Source: Burkholderia contaminans
GTDB taxonomy: Bacteria; Pseudomonadota; Gammaproteobacteria; Burkholderiales; Burkholderiaceae
DNA length: 64,000 bases
Direction: 5' to 3'
NCBI RefSeq assembly: GCF_029633825.1
Contig: NZ_CP090641.1
Span: 310,001-374,000, forward strand
Below, piece after piece: positions 51,242 to 61,036 of the stretch (the stretch's first letter is position 1; each line of letters opens with the position of its first letter). The notes beneath the pieces were generated by a model. That model saw nothing but the letters and a program-made list of their open reading frames with translations. It was not told the DNA's origin and searched no databases. The position numbers and the translations under genes are program-made.

Positions 51242-54200
51242 ATGAAGCAACGCGACAAACAGAACAAAGCAAAGCGAACCGACCACACCACCCGGCTGCT
51301 CTGGCGCATCGGCGCCGTCGCGGCGCTCGGCGGCGCCACGGCGCTGTCGCTGCATGCGGGCGCGGCGCGCACGGTGAGCGTGTCGCCGCAAGGCACCGTC
51401 ACCGAGGTCCGGCAAACCGTCGTCAAGTTCGACGAACCGATGGTCGCGTTCGGGTCGGCCTCCGCGCCGAATCCCGCACGCGTCACCTGCAACGATTCCA
51501 CGGCGGCGCGCGGCCAGGGACACTGGCTCGACGACAAGACCTGGGCTTACGATTTCGAAAACGACCTGCCGCCCGGCGTGCGCTGCTCGGTCGCGCTCAA
51601 CGACACGCTGCGCTCGGTCGCCGGCAATGCGGCCAGCGGCCCGCGCCGCTTCACGTTCCAGACGGGCGGCCCGTTCCCGGTGAACGTCCGCCCCGGCTCG
51701 CGCGAGATCGAGGAACGGCAGATGTTCGTGCTGAAGCTGAACGGCCCGGCCGAACCGCGCTCGGCGCTCGCGAACATCTGGTGCGAAGCAGCCGGCATCG
51801 GCAACCGCATTCCCGTCACGGCCGCCGACGACGATGCGCGCAATGCACTTCTCGACCATTTCGGTCTGAAGAAGGATGCCGCGCGGGTGCTGACGCTGTC
51901 GTGCGCACAGGCGCTGCCGGCAAGCGCGAAGATGCAGCTCGTGTACGGCAAGGGCGTCACGAGCCCGAGCGGGATCCCGAACGAAACGGAACGCCGCTTC
52001 GATTTCACCGTGCGCGCCCCGTTCGCCGCGAGCTTCTCGTGCGAACGCGAAAACGCGAAGGCGCCCTGCACGCCGCTGCGCCCGCTCACGCTGTCGTTCA
52101 ACGCGCCGATCTCGCGCAAGAATGCCGAGGCGATCAAGCTGCGCGGCCCGGACGGAACGCTCTCGCCGACCTTCGCGGCCGACGACAAGAGCGAGGAAGT
52201 CACCACCGTCACGTTCAACCCGCCGCTGCCCGAGCAGGCCGGCCTCACGATCGAGTTGCCGTCGGGCCTGCGCGACGTGACCGACCGCTCGCTGTCGAAC
52301 GCCGACCTGTTCCCGCTCGCGACGCGCACCGCGCCGATGCCGCCGCTCGCGAAGTTCTCGTCGGGCACCTTCGGGATCGTCGAGCGCTTCGCCGAACCCG
52401 ATTCGCCCGCGCTCGTGCCCGTCACGCTGCGCAACGTCGAGGCCGACCTGCATATCGACGGCCTCAACACTCAAGGTGCGCAATTCTCGAACCTGAAGGT
52501 CGACGACGACACCGCGATTCGCCAGTGGATGCGCACGGTCGACCGCTTCGACAACTGGTCGATGACGGCCGGCTCGATCGACAGCCAGATTCCCGGCCTG
52601 CTCGAACGCAAGGGCCAGCATCCCGTGTACGTGCCGCGTGAAGCCGGCGAGAAGGCGCCCGCGCCGAAGGATCGCCGCATCGACGTGCGCTCGCTGACGC
52701 TGCTCAAGGGCCAGCCCGGCGTGCAGGCGCTGACGCTGCCGAAGGCGGACCCGAAGGCGCTGCGCCCGTTCGAAGTCGTCGGCGTGCCGATCGAGAAGCC
52801 TGGCTTCTACGTGCTCGAGCTCGCGTCGCCGGCGCTCGGCCGCTCGCTGCTCGCGAAGCCGTCGAGCATGTACGTGCGCACCACGGTGCTCGTCACCAAC
52901 CTCGGCGTGCACCTGAAACAGGGCCGCGAAAACAACCTCGTGTGGGTCACGACGCTCGACAAGGGCAAGCCCGTGCCGAACGCGCAGATCCGCGTATCGG
53001 ACTGCAACGGCGACGAGATCGCGTCCGGCAAGACCGATGCGCAGGGCCTGCTGAAGATCGACGGCGCGTTCGAATCGAAGCGCGCCTGCAGCTCGTCCGA
53101 TTCGGAGCAACGCTTCGACGACTACTTCGTGTCGGCCCGCGTGAACGATCCGAAGACGGGCCCCGACATGGCGTTCGTCAGCTCGGGCTGGAACCGCGGA
53201 ATCGAATCGTGGCGCTTCAACGTGCCGACCGACACGGACAGCGCACGCACCGTGCGCGCGCATACGGTCTTCGACCGCACGCTGCTGCGCGCCGGCGAAA
53301 CCGTGTCGATGAAGCACTTCATTCGTGCCGAAACGCTGCAGAGCCTTGCGTTCCCGGCGCAATACCCGACGCGCGTGACGATCCGCCATCTCGGCACGGG
53401 CCAGACCTACAAGCTGCCGCTCACGTGGGCAGCCGACCACAGCGCGGACACGCAGTTCACGCTGCCGGCCGCCGCGAAGCTCGGCGAATACAGCGTCGAG
53501 CTCGAAGGCGGCCCGGAAGACGCCCCGACCGCCACCTATTACAGCGGCAGCTTCCGCGTCGAGGCGTTCCGCCTGCCGGTGCTGAAGGGGTCGATCGGCG
53601 CGCGCGACGCGCAGAAGAGCCCGCTCGTCGCCGTGAAGGAAGCGCCGCTCGCGGTGCAGATCGACTACGTATCGGGCGGCGGCGCATCGAACCTGCCGGT
53701 GCAGGTGTCGGCGCTGATGAAGTGGGCGTCGCCGCCGTTCGCGGATCGCTTCGAGGACTTCAGCTTCACGCCGTATCGCGCCGACAAGAGCGACGGCAAC
53801 GCCGACGACGATTCGCAGGACGGCGACAACGCATCGGCGTCAAACAACGATCCCGACGCAACGAAGCTGATCGCCGACAAGCTGCCGCTGACGCTCGACC
53901 GCAACGGCGCGGGCTCGGTCACGCTCAAGGGCCTGCCCGACGTCGACGCACCGAAGCGCATCGCGCTCGAAGCGACGTTCGCCGACCCGAACGGCGAAGT
54001 GCAGACGATTCGCGGCGACACGATCCTGTGGCCGGCCGCGGTGGTGGCCGGCATCAAGGCGGGCCGCTGGGTATCGGTCGGCCAGCGCGTGCCCGTGCAG
54101 GCACTGGCGGTCGACCTGCAAGGCAAGCCGCGCGCGTCGGTGCCGATCGAGATCAAGGGTGTCGCGCACATCACGACGTCGTCGCGCAAGCGGATGGTCG

Positions 54201-57200
54201 GCGGCTTCTATGCGTACGACAACAAGAGCGACACGCGCGACCTCGGCGTGCTGTGCTCGGGCAAGACCGACGACAAGGGCCGCATGGCCTGCGACGCGAC
54301 GCTCGAACAGGCCGGCAACGTGCAGCTGATCGCGGTCGCCAAAGACGGCGACGGCCGCACGTCGAACGCATCGACGTCGGTGTGGGTCACGCGCGAGGAC
54401 GAGCTCTGGTTCGGCGGCGACAACACCGACCGGATCGACGTGATCCCCGAGAAAACCGCGTACGAGCCGGGCGAAACCGCCCGCTTCCAGGTGCGCATGC
54501 CGTTCCGCTACGCAACCGCGCTGGTCGCGGTCGAACGCGGCGGCGTGATGGAAACGCACATCGTCGAGCTCAACGGCAAGAACCCGACGGTCGACCTGAA
54601 GGTCGACGAATCGTGGGGGCCGAACGTCTACGTGTCGGTGCTCGCGCTGCGTGGCCGGATTCGCGAGGTACCGTGGTACTCGTTCTTCACGTGGGGCTGG
54701 AAGGCACCGGTCGAATGGGCGCGCGCGTTCTGGCGCGAAGGCCGTCACTATGAAGCGCCGACCGCGTTCGTCGACCTGTCGAAGCCCGCGTTCCGCTATG
54801 GTCTCGGCGAAATCAAGGTCGGCACGGGCGTGCATCGTCTCGGCGTGACCGTGACGACGGATGCGACGCGCTACACGGTGCGCAGCAAGGCGCAGGCGCA
54901 CGTGAAGGTCACGCTGCCCAACGGCCAGCCCGCACCGGCCGGCACGCAAATCGCGGTCGCGGCCGTCGACGAGGCGCTGCTCGAACTGATGCCGAACAAC
55001 AGTTGGGACCTGCTCGACGCTATGCTGCGGCGACGCGCGTACGGCGTCGAGACATCCACGGCACAGATGGAAATCGTCGGCCGCCGCCACTTCGGCCGCA
55101 AGGCCGTGCCGGCGGGCGGCGGTGGCGGCAGCGCGCCGACGCGCGAGCTGTTCGACACGTTGCTGCTGTGGAATCCGCGCGTGACGCTGGATGCGAACGG
55201 CAGCGCGACCGTCGAGGTGCCGCTGAACGACGCGCTCACGCGCTTCCGGATCGTCGCGATCGCTGCGGTCGGCCCCGACCGCTTCGGCACCGGCAGCACG
55301 TCGATCCGCAGCACGCAGGACCTGCAGCTGATCTCCGGCCTGCCGCCGCTCGTGCGCGAAGGCGACGCGTTCCGTGCGCAGGTCACGCTGCGCAACACGA
55401 CCGACCGTGCGATGCAGGTCGTCGTGACGCCGCGCGTGACGGGCCTCGACGTCGCGCCGCAAACCGTCTCGCTCGCGGCCAACACGGCCACCGAGGTCGC
55501 GTGGACGATCACCGTGCCCGAGCAGGCGCTCGACGCGGCCGGTGCGCTGAACTGGCGCATCGAGGCGGCCGAGCAAGGCGGCAAGCGCGCGGCCGACGCG
55601 CTGGCGGTCGCGCAGAAGGTCGTGCCCGCGCTGCCGGTCACGGTCCAGCAGGCGACGCTCGCACAAGTCGACGGCACGCTGACGGTGCCGGTCGCCTCCC
55701 CGGCCGGCGCCGCGAACAACGCGCAAGGCCTGCCGCGCGGCGGCATCGCCGTGTCGCTGCAGTCGAAGCTCGCCGACGGGCTGCCCGGCGTGAAACGCTG
55801 GTTCGAACGCTATCCGTACCGCTGCCTCGAACAGCAGACGTCGCGCGCGATCGGCCTGCGCGACCCCGCGCAATGGCAGGCGCTGATCGCACGCATGCCC
55901 GTCTATCTCGACAGCGACGGGCTCGCAAACTACTTCCCGCCGTCGTCCGACGATTCGCATGCCGGCAGCGCGACGCTTTCGTCGTACCTGCTCGTGGTGT
56001 CCGACGAGGCGAGCCGTCTCGACCCGCGCTTCGCACTGCCGGAAGACCTGCGTACGCAGCTCGAGGCCGGGCTCGTGCGCTTCGTCGACGGCCGCCTCGA
56101 GCGCAACGCGTGGGCGCCGCGCCAGGATCGCGACCTGCGCAAGCTGGCCGCGATCGAGGCGCTGTCGCGCTACGGCGCCGCGCAGGGCCGCATGCTCGGC
56201 TCGATCGAGATCGCGCCGAACCAGTGGCCGACTTCCGCGGTGATCGACTATCACGCGATCCTGACGCGCGTGAAGGACATCCCGCAACGCGACGAAAAAC
56301 GCGCGCAGGTCGAACAGATCCTCCGGGCACGCCTCACGTATCAAGGCACGCAGCTCGTCTTCTCGACCGCACGCGACGACGACCTGTGGTGGCTGATGAC
56401 CAGCAACGAGACCAACGCGGCACGTCTCGCGCTGGAATTCGCGGGCGACCCGGCGTGGAAGGACGAAATGCCGCGCGTGACGGCCGGCCTGCTGGCGCTG
56501 CAACGCCAGGGCGCGTGGCAGACCACGACGTCGAACGCGCTCGGCCTGCTCGCGATCGAGCGCTTCTCGCGCACCTACGAGAGCACGCCGGTCACCGGTG
56601 CGACGAAGGTCGCGCTCGGCGGCGACGCGCGTACGATCTCGTGGTCGCAAGGAGCGGCACCCGCGGCCGCCGACACGCCTGCGTCGGCAACCCCGGCCAC
56701 CCGCGCCGCCGCGGCCCGCAGCGTGATGCTGCCGTGGCCGCGCGCGTCGCAGGCGCCGGCCACGCTGTCGGTCACGCAGGACGGCACGGGCCGCCCGTGG
56801 GCCACGATCGAAAGCCTCGCGGCTGTGCCGCTGCGTTCGCCGTTCGCGGCCGGCTACCGGATCACGAAGACCGTCACGCCCGTATCACCCGCGGTCAAGG
56901 GCGTGCTGACGCGCGGCGACGTCGTGCGCGTGCATCTCGACATCGATGCGCAGAGCGACATGACGTGGGTCGTCGTCAACGATCCGGTTCCGGCCGGTTC
57001 GACGATCCTCGGTTCGGGCCTCGGCCGCGACTCCGAAGCGGCGACGCAGGGCGAGAAGTCGCCGGACGGCGCGTGGCCGGCGTTCATCGAGCGCGATTTC
57101 GACGGCTACCGCGCGTACTACGACTATCTGCCGAAGGGCAAATTCTCGGTCGAGTACACGGTGCGGCTGAACAACGTCGGTACCTTCGGGCTGCCGCCGA

Positions 57201-57289
57201 CGCGTGTCGAGGCGCTGTACGCGCCGTCCGTGTACGGCCTGTGGCCGAACCCGCCGATGACCGTGAAACCGGCCGAAGCGGGCAAGTAA
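51242..57289 (+). CDS. Bacterial alpha-2-macroglobulin
   Basis: A 2015-residue periplasmic protein that traps foreign proteases. ATG 51242 gives MKQRDKQNKAKRTDH, followed by a signal or anchor helix (about residues 17-37, LLWRIGAVAALGGATALSLHAG); I see no lipobox Cys. Repeated macroglobulin domains follow (SVSPQGTVTEVRQTVVKF; AHTVFDRTLLRAGETVSMKHF; SGLPPLVREGDAFRAQVTLRN). The thioester motif CLEQ is at residues 1528-1531 in YPYRCLEQQTSRAIGL, so covalent trapping is kept. It is larger than E. coli YfhM (about 1650). pbpC follows within eleven bases, the conserved pairing for this family. Confidence 0.95.
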   Translation: MKQRDKQNKAKRTDHTTRLLWRIGAVAALGGATALSLHAGAARTVSVSPQGTVTEVRQTVVKFDEPMVAFGSASAPNPARVTCNDSTAARGQGHWLDDKTWAYDFENDLPPGVRCSVALNDTLRSVAGNAASGPRRFTFQTGGPFPVNVRPGSREIEERQMFVLKLNGPAEPRSALANIWCEAAGIGNRIPVTAADDDARNALLDHFGLKKDAARVLTLSCAQALPASAKMQLVYGKGVTSPSGIPNETERRFDFTVRAPFAASFSCERENAKAPCTPLRPLTLSFNAPISRKNAEAIKLRGPDGTLSPTFAADDKSEEVTTVTFNPPLPEQAGLTIELPSGLRDVTDRSLSNADLFPLATRTAPMPPLAKFSSGTFGIVERFAEPDSPALVPVTLRNVEADLHIDGLNTQGAQFSNLKVDDDTAIRQWMRTVDRFDNWSMTAGSIDSQIPGLLERKGQHPVYVPREAGEKAPAPKDRRIDVRSLTLLKGQPGVQALTLPKADPKALRPFEVVGVPIEKPGFYVLELASPALGRSLLAKPSSMYVRTTVLVTNLGVHLKQGRENNLVWVTTLDKGKPVPNAQIRVSDCNGDEIASGKTDAQGLLKIDGAFESKRACSSSDSEQRFDDYFVSARVNDPKTGPDMAFVSSGWNRGIESWRFNVPTDTDSARTVRAHTVFDRTLLRAGETVSMKHFIRAETLQSLAFPAQYPTRVTIRHLGTGQTYKLPLTWAADHSADTQFTLPAAAKLGEYSVELEGGPEDAPTATYYSGSFRVEAFRLPVLKGSIGARDAQKSPLVAVKEAPLAVQIDYVSGGGASNLPVQVSALMKWASPPFADRFEDFSFTPYRADKSDGNADDDSQDGDNASASNNDPDATKLIADKLPLTLDRNGAGSVTLKGLPDVDAPKRIALEATFADPNGEVQTIRGDTILWPAAVVAGIKAGRWVSVGQRVPVQALAVDLQGKPRASVPIEIKGVAHITTSSRKRMVGGFYAYDNKSDTRDLGVLCSGKTDDKGRMACDATLEQAGNVQLIAVAKDGDGRTSNASTSVWVTREDELWFGGDNTDRIDVIPEKTAYEPGETARFQVRMPFRYATALVAVERGGVMETHIVELNGKNPTVDLKVDESWGPNVYVSVLALRGRIREVPWYSFFTWGWKAPVEWARAFWREGRHYEAPTAFVDLSKPAFRYGLGEIKVGTGVHRLGVTVTTDATRYTVRSKAQAHVKVTLPNGQPAPAGTQIAVAAVDEALLELMPNNSWDLLDAMLRRRAYGVETSTAQMEIVGRRHFGRKAVPAGGGGGSAPTRELFDTLLLWNPRVTLDANGSATVEVPLNDALTRFRIVAIAAVGPDRFGTGSTSIRSTQDLQLISGLPPLVREGDAFRAQVTLRNTTDRAMQVVVTPRVTGLDVAPQTVSLAANTATEVAWTITVPEQALDAAGALNWRIEAAEQGGKRAADALAVAQKVVPALPVTVQQATLAQVDGTLTVPVASPAGAANNAQGLPRGGIAVSLQSKLADGLPGVKRWFERYPYRCLEQQTSRAIGLRDPAQWQALIARMPVYLDSDGLANYFPPSSDDSHAGSATLSSYLLVVSDEASRLDPRFALPEDLRTQLEAGLVRFVDGRLERNAWAPRQDRDLRKLAAIEALSRYGAAQGRMLGSIEIAPNQWPTSAVIDYHAILTRVKDIPQRDEKRAQVEQILRARLTYQGTQLVFSTARDDDLWWLMTSNETNAARLALEFAGDPAWKDEMPRVTAGLLALQRQGAWQTTTSNALGLLAIERFSRTYESTPVTGATKVALGGDARTISWSQGAAPAAADTPASATPATRAAAARSVMLPWPRASQAPATLSVTQDGTGRPWATIESLAAVPLRSPFAAGYRITKTVTPVSPAVKGVLTRGDVVRVHLDIDAQSDMTWVVVNDPVPAGSTILGSGLGRDSEAATQGEKSPDGAWPAFIERDFDGYRAYYDYLPKGKFSVEYTVRLNNVGTFGLPPTRVEALYAPSVYGLWPNPPMTVKPAEAGK

Positions 57290-57299
57290 CGAGACCTTG

Positions 57300-59537
57300 A
57301 TGATCGATCCGGTATTGCCGCGGCCGGCGCGTTTCGCCGGCCGCGTATTCGTCGCAATCGTGCTGGCCGCGCCGCTCGTCGCACACGCGCTGCCGAGCTA
57401 CGACGAAGTGCGCCGCAACTGGCGCAGCTCCGACTGGGTGCTGCTCGCACGCGACGGCACGCCGCTGCAGCGCACGCGTGTCGACCTCACCGAACGGCGC
57501 GGCGACTGGGTGTCGCTCGCCGATGTGTCGCCCGCGTTTCGCGAGGCGATCGTCGTGTCCGAAGACAAGCGCTTTTATGAACACAGCGGCGTCGACTGGC
57601 GCGGCATCGCCGGTGCCGCATGGGGCAACCTGTGGAACGAGCGCACGCGCGGCGCATCGACCGTCACGATGCAGCTCGCCGGGCTGCTCAGCGATTCGCC
57701 GCGCCGCTCGGGCCAGCGCTCGCTGCCGCAGAAGGCGACGCAGGCGGTCAACGCGCTGCTGCTCGAACGCGGCTGGCGCAAGGATCAGGTGCTCGAGGCG
57801 TACCTGAACCTCGTGCCGTTCCGTGGCGAGACGATCGGCCTCGCCGCGCTGTCGCAGGTGCTGTTCGGCAAGGCGCCGTCGGGCCTCGATGCACGCGAAG
57901 CCGCGATCGCGGCCGCGCTCGTGCGCGCCCCCAACGCAACACCCGCAAAAGTCGCCGAGCGCGCGTGCCGGATCCTGCGCGACATGCATGCCGAGCAGGC
58001 CTGCGCGTCGCTCGACGGCTACGTACAGCTCGTCATCGCGCGCCCGGCCAGCGCCGCGCGCGACGACGGCGCCGCACTCGCCCCGCACTTCGCGCGACGC
58101 ATCGCGGCCGAGGTCCGGCCAACGGCCGGCGCGCAGATCCGCACGACCCTCGATGCGCCGCTGCAGCGCTTCGCGCGCGACACGCTGGTGCGCGCGCTGA
58201 CCGAGCTCAACGCGCCCGCGCACCGGCGCAACGTGCAGGACGGCGCAGTCGTCGTGATCGACAACGCGACCGGCGAGATTCGCGCGTGGGTCGGCTCGTC
58301 CGGCGCGCTGTCGGGCGCGCGCGACGTCGATGCCGTGCTCGCGCCGCGCCAGGCCGGCTCGACGCTCAAGCCGTTCCTGTATGCGCAGGCGATCGACGAG
58401 AAACGGCTGACGGCCGCGTCGCTGCTCGACGATGCGCCGATCAACCTTGCCGCCGGGGGCGGCCTGTACATTCCGCAGAACTACGACAAGGATTTCAAGG
58501 GCTGGGTGAGCGTGCGCAGCGCGCTCGGCGGCTCGCTGAACGTGCCGGCCGTGCGCACGCTCGTGCTCGTCACGCCGCACCGCTTCGCGCGCACGCTGAC
58601 CGCGCTCGGCCTGCCGCTCGCGCAGGAAGGCGATTACTACGGATTCAGTCTCGCGCTCGGCAGTGCGGACGTCACGCTGCTGTCGCTGACCAACGCGTAC
58701 CGCGCGCTTGCGAACGGTGGCGTGGCCCGCAAGGTCGTCGACCGGCCCGCGCCGGCGCCGGCATCCGGCGCGTCGGCCGCTGCGCCCGCGACCGACGGCA
58801 CGCGCGTGTTCAGCGAGGCAGCCAGCTTCGTCGTGACCGACATCCTCTCCGACAACAACGCGCGCGTGCGCACGTTCGGCTTCGACAATCCGCTCGCGAC
58901 GCGCTTCTTTTCGGCGGTCAAGACCGGCACCAGCAAGGACATGCGCGACAACTGGACCGTCGGCTTCACGTCGCGCTATACGGTCGGCGTGTGGGTCGGC
59001 AATGCGGACGGCTCGCCGATGTGGGACGTGTCGGGCGTCACGGGTGCGTCGCCCGTGTGGTCGGCCGTCGTGGGCTACCTGCACCGCGACCAGCCGAGCC
59101 GTGCGCCGCGCGCGCCGGCCGGCGTCGAGACGCGCCGCATCACGTTCGAACGCGATATCGAACCGTCGCGCAACGAGTGGTTCGTCGCGGGAACGGCCGT
59201 CGACACGATCCGGCTCGCCGCCCCCGTCACGCCGGGCAAGGACGGTGCGCGCGCGCCGCTGACGATCGGCATGCCGACCGACGGCACGATCTTCGCGATC
59301 GATCCGGACATTCCGCCGAAGAACCAGCGGATCTGGTTCGAGCGCTCGGCCGGGCGCGCCTCGAAATTCGCGTGGCGGCTCGACGACAAGGTGATCGGGC
59401 ATGCCGATCGCATCGCGTGGATGCCGTGGCCGGGCCGGCACCGGCTCGAACTCGTCGATGCGCGCGGCAAGGTGGCCGATACGATCAGCTTCGAGGTGCG
59501 CGGCGCATTCGCGAAGGCGGCCGCGCGCAAGCCTTGA
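57300..59537 (+). CDS. pbpC: Penicillin-binding protein 1C
   Basis: A 745-residue bifunctional peptidoglycan synthase. ATG 57300 is chosen; a TTG one codon earlier is possible. The N-terminal signal anchor is FAGRVFVAIVLAAPLVAHAL. The GT51 domain shows SEDKRFYEHSGVDWRGIAG, RGASTVTMQLAGLL and LEAYLNLVPFRGETIGL. The transpeptidase domain shows AGSTLKPFLYAQ (active Ser354, Lys357), GGSLNVPAV and VKTGTSKDMRDN (Lys541). The C-terminal BiPBP_C domain (IWFERSAGRASKFAWRLDDK) marks PbpC. It pairs with the macroglobulin, and the two may repair and guard the wall after attack. Confidence 0.95.
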   Translation: MIDPVLPRPARFAGRVFVAIVLAAPLVAHALPSYDEVRRNWRSSDWVLLARDGTPLQRTRVDLTERRGDWVSLADVSPAFREAIVVSEDKRFYEHSGVDWRGIAGAAWGNLWNERTRGASTVTMQLAGLLSDSPRRSGQRSLPQKATQAVNALLLERGWRKDQVLEAYLNLVPFRGETIGLAALSQVLFGKAPSGLDAREAAIAAALVRAPNATPAKVAERACRILRDMHAEQACASLDGYVQLVIARPASAARDDGAALAPHFARRIAAEVRPTAGAQIRTTLDAPLQRFARDTLVRALTELNAPAHRRNVQDGAVVVIDNATGEIRAWVGSSGALSGARDVDAVLAPRQAGSTLKPFLYAQAIDEKRLTAASLLDDAPINLAAGGGLYIPQNYDKDFKGWVSVRSALGGSLNVPAVRTLVLVTPHRFARTLTALGLPLAQEGDYYGFSLALGSADVTLLSLTNAYRALANGGVARKVVDRPAPAPASGASAAAPATDGTRVFSEAASFVVTDILSDNNARVRTFGFDNPLATRFFSAVKTGTSKDMRDNWTVGFTSRYTVGVWVGNADGSPMWDVSGVTGASPVWSAVVGYLHRDQPSRAPRAPAGVETRRITFERDIEPSRNEWFVAGTAVDTIRLAAPVTPGKDGARAPLTIGMPTDGTIFAIDPDIPPKNQRIWFERSAGRASKFAWRLDDKVIGHADRIAWMPWPGRHRLELVDARGKVADTISFEVRGAFAKAAARKP

Positions 59538-59765
59538 GCGGGTGAATGCGTGAGCCGGCGTTGCCTGTTGCTCGCCCAGGTGATGGCGCCGGCACGCTCA
59601 CCGCACGACTGACGCCCCGCCGCCGGCGTAGCGGCACGGCGCACGACCCGCTCGACGGCAGCATGCCAAACGGCCGAGCAGCGCCCCGATTCGGGACCTA
59701 GAATAGGAACGGCGCCTCACTATCTGCGCCGACCGGTTGCCCCACTCTCGTCAAGGCCCGCGACC

Positions 59766-60455
59766 ATGAACATTCACCCCAGGCGTTTCATCCGCCCCGC
59801 GCTGGGCACGCTCTGCCTCGCCACCCTCGCGACGCTTCAGGCGTGCAACGGCGATGCCTGCTTCGGCGTCGATGCCTGCTTCAACAACAACACGCAGACG
59901 GTCGCGCTTTCCGGCACGGCCGCGACGGGCGGTGCGCTCGCCAGCGCGCAGGTCACGGTCAGTTGCGTGGCAGGGTCGGCGACGACGCTGACGGATGGCG
60001 GCGGCAACTACCGCTTGACGGTCAATGCGGCGCTGCCGTGCGTGATCACCGTGACGTCGGGCGGCACGAGCCTGCATTCGCTCGCCTATGCGGGCGGCAC
60101 GTTCAATACGACGCCCGAGACGGAGCTGATGCTCGTCTATCTCGCCGCCCAGCTCGGCACGAACACGGGCACATTGATCGGCAATTTCCAGGGGAATTCG
60201 CGCTATCAGCAGGCGATGAACAACGCGGACACCGTACAGGCCGCGCAATCGGCCGTGGTGACGAACCTGCAGCAGCGCTATTCGGTGGCGCTCACCGCGC
60301 CGGCGTTCCTGACCACATCGTTCACGGTCGGGCAACCGGGTGTCGACAGCGATCTCGCCGCACTCGCGAAAGCCGGTGCAATCGACTCGAACGGGATGCC
60401 GGATCCGGCTGCGGTATCGCTGCTGACGCAGGCCGGCGCGGCGCATCCGCTGTAA
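59766..60455 (+). CDS. Putative lipoprotein, unknown
   Basis: A 229-residue precursor. The signal peptide ends LATLQACNGDACFG with a plausible lipobox (LQAC) and Cys27 as lipid site. The mature part has a carboxypeptidase-regulatory-like beta domain (VALSGTAATGGALASAQVTVSC, TTLTDGGGNYRLTVNAALPC) and a helical part (RYQQAMNNADTVQAAQSAVV). Two Cys near the lipobox may form a disulfide. Function is unknown. Confidence 0.7.
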   Translation: MNIHPRRFIRPALGTLCLATLATLQACNGDACFGVDACFNNNTQTVALSGTAATGGALASAQVTVSCVAGSATTLTDGGGNYRLTVNAALPCVITVTSGGTSLHSLAYAGGTFNTTPETELMLVYLAAQLGTNTGTLIGNFQGNSRYQQAMNNADTVQAAQSAVVTNLQQRYSVALTAPAFLTTSFTVGQPGVDSDLAALAKAGAIDSNGMPDPAAVSLLTQAGAAHPL

Positions 60456-60494
60456 ACGGCCTGTGGTGGAAAGAAATTCGCCCGGTAGCGGCCG

Positions 60495-61016
60495 TCAGGT
60501 GCGCGCTTCGGATTCGCCATCCGCCAGCAACGCCCACCGTTCGTGGTCGCGCCATTCGCCGCCGATGCGCAGATAGCGCGGCGAAAACCCCTCTTTCGCG
60601 AAACCGAGCCGCCGAACCAGCGCGATCGACGCGTGGTTGCCGGGCTGGATGTTCGCTTCGAGCCGATACAGCCCGAGTTCGCCGAACGCGACGCCGATCG
60701 CCGCGCGCCGGGCTTCGGTCATCGGCCCCGTACGGCTGAACGCCGCCATTCCGTAGTACCCGAGATACGCGCTCTGGAACACGCCGCCGACGATCTCGTT
60801 GAGGTTCACCACACCGACCACCGCCCCGGACGTGCGTTCGCGCGCGACGAGGCCGACGTTCGGCCCCGTCAGGCAGCGGCCGAACCACTGGTCGAATCCC
60901 GCCTGATCGGTGAACGAATCGACCCACGGGAGATGGTGGCTCCGGCTCGCGCGGTTGGCGGCGATCAGGTCGGCGGCGTCGGCACGGGCGACGCGGTTCA
61001 GCAGGATCGGGCTCAT
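60495..61016 (-). CDS. GNAT acetyltransferase, RimJ/RimL type
   Basis: A 173-residue N-acetyltransferase. LLNRVARADAADLIAANRAS and GFDQWFGRCLTG open the fold; VGVVNLNEIVGGVFQSAYLGYYG, MTEARRAAIGVAFGELGLYRLEANI and NHASIALVRRLGFAKEGFSPRYL are the RimJ/RimL-like strands and acetyl-CoA site. The target may be a ribosomal N-terminus or a small molecule. It lies 20 bases past the Bcr/CflA gene and probably shares its transcript. Confidence 0.85.
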   Translation of the reverse strand: MSPILLNRVARADAADLIAANRASRSHHLPWVDSFTDQAGFDQWFGRCLTGPNVGLVARERTSGAVVGVVNLNEIVGGVFQSAYLGYYGMAAFSRTGPMTEARRAAIGVAFGELGLYRLEANIQPGNHASIALVRRLGFAKEGFSPRYLRIGGEWRDHERWALLADGESEART

Positions 61017-61036
61017 GGCTCGTCGACGGCGGGCAC

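Noticed and set aside
51191..53440. Long minus-strand ORF opposite the macroglobulin gene
   Set aside because: It is a GC-skew shadow of the real gene: Arg/Ala-rich with no domain.
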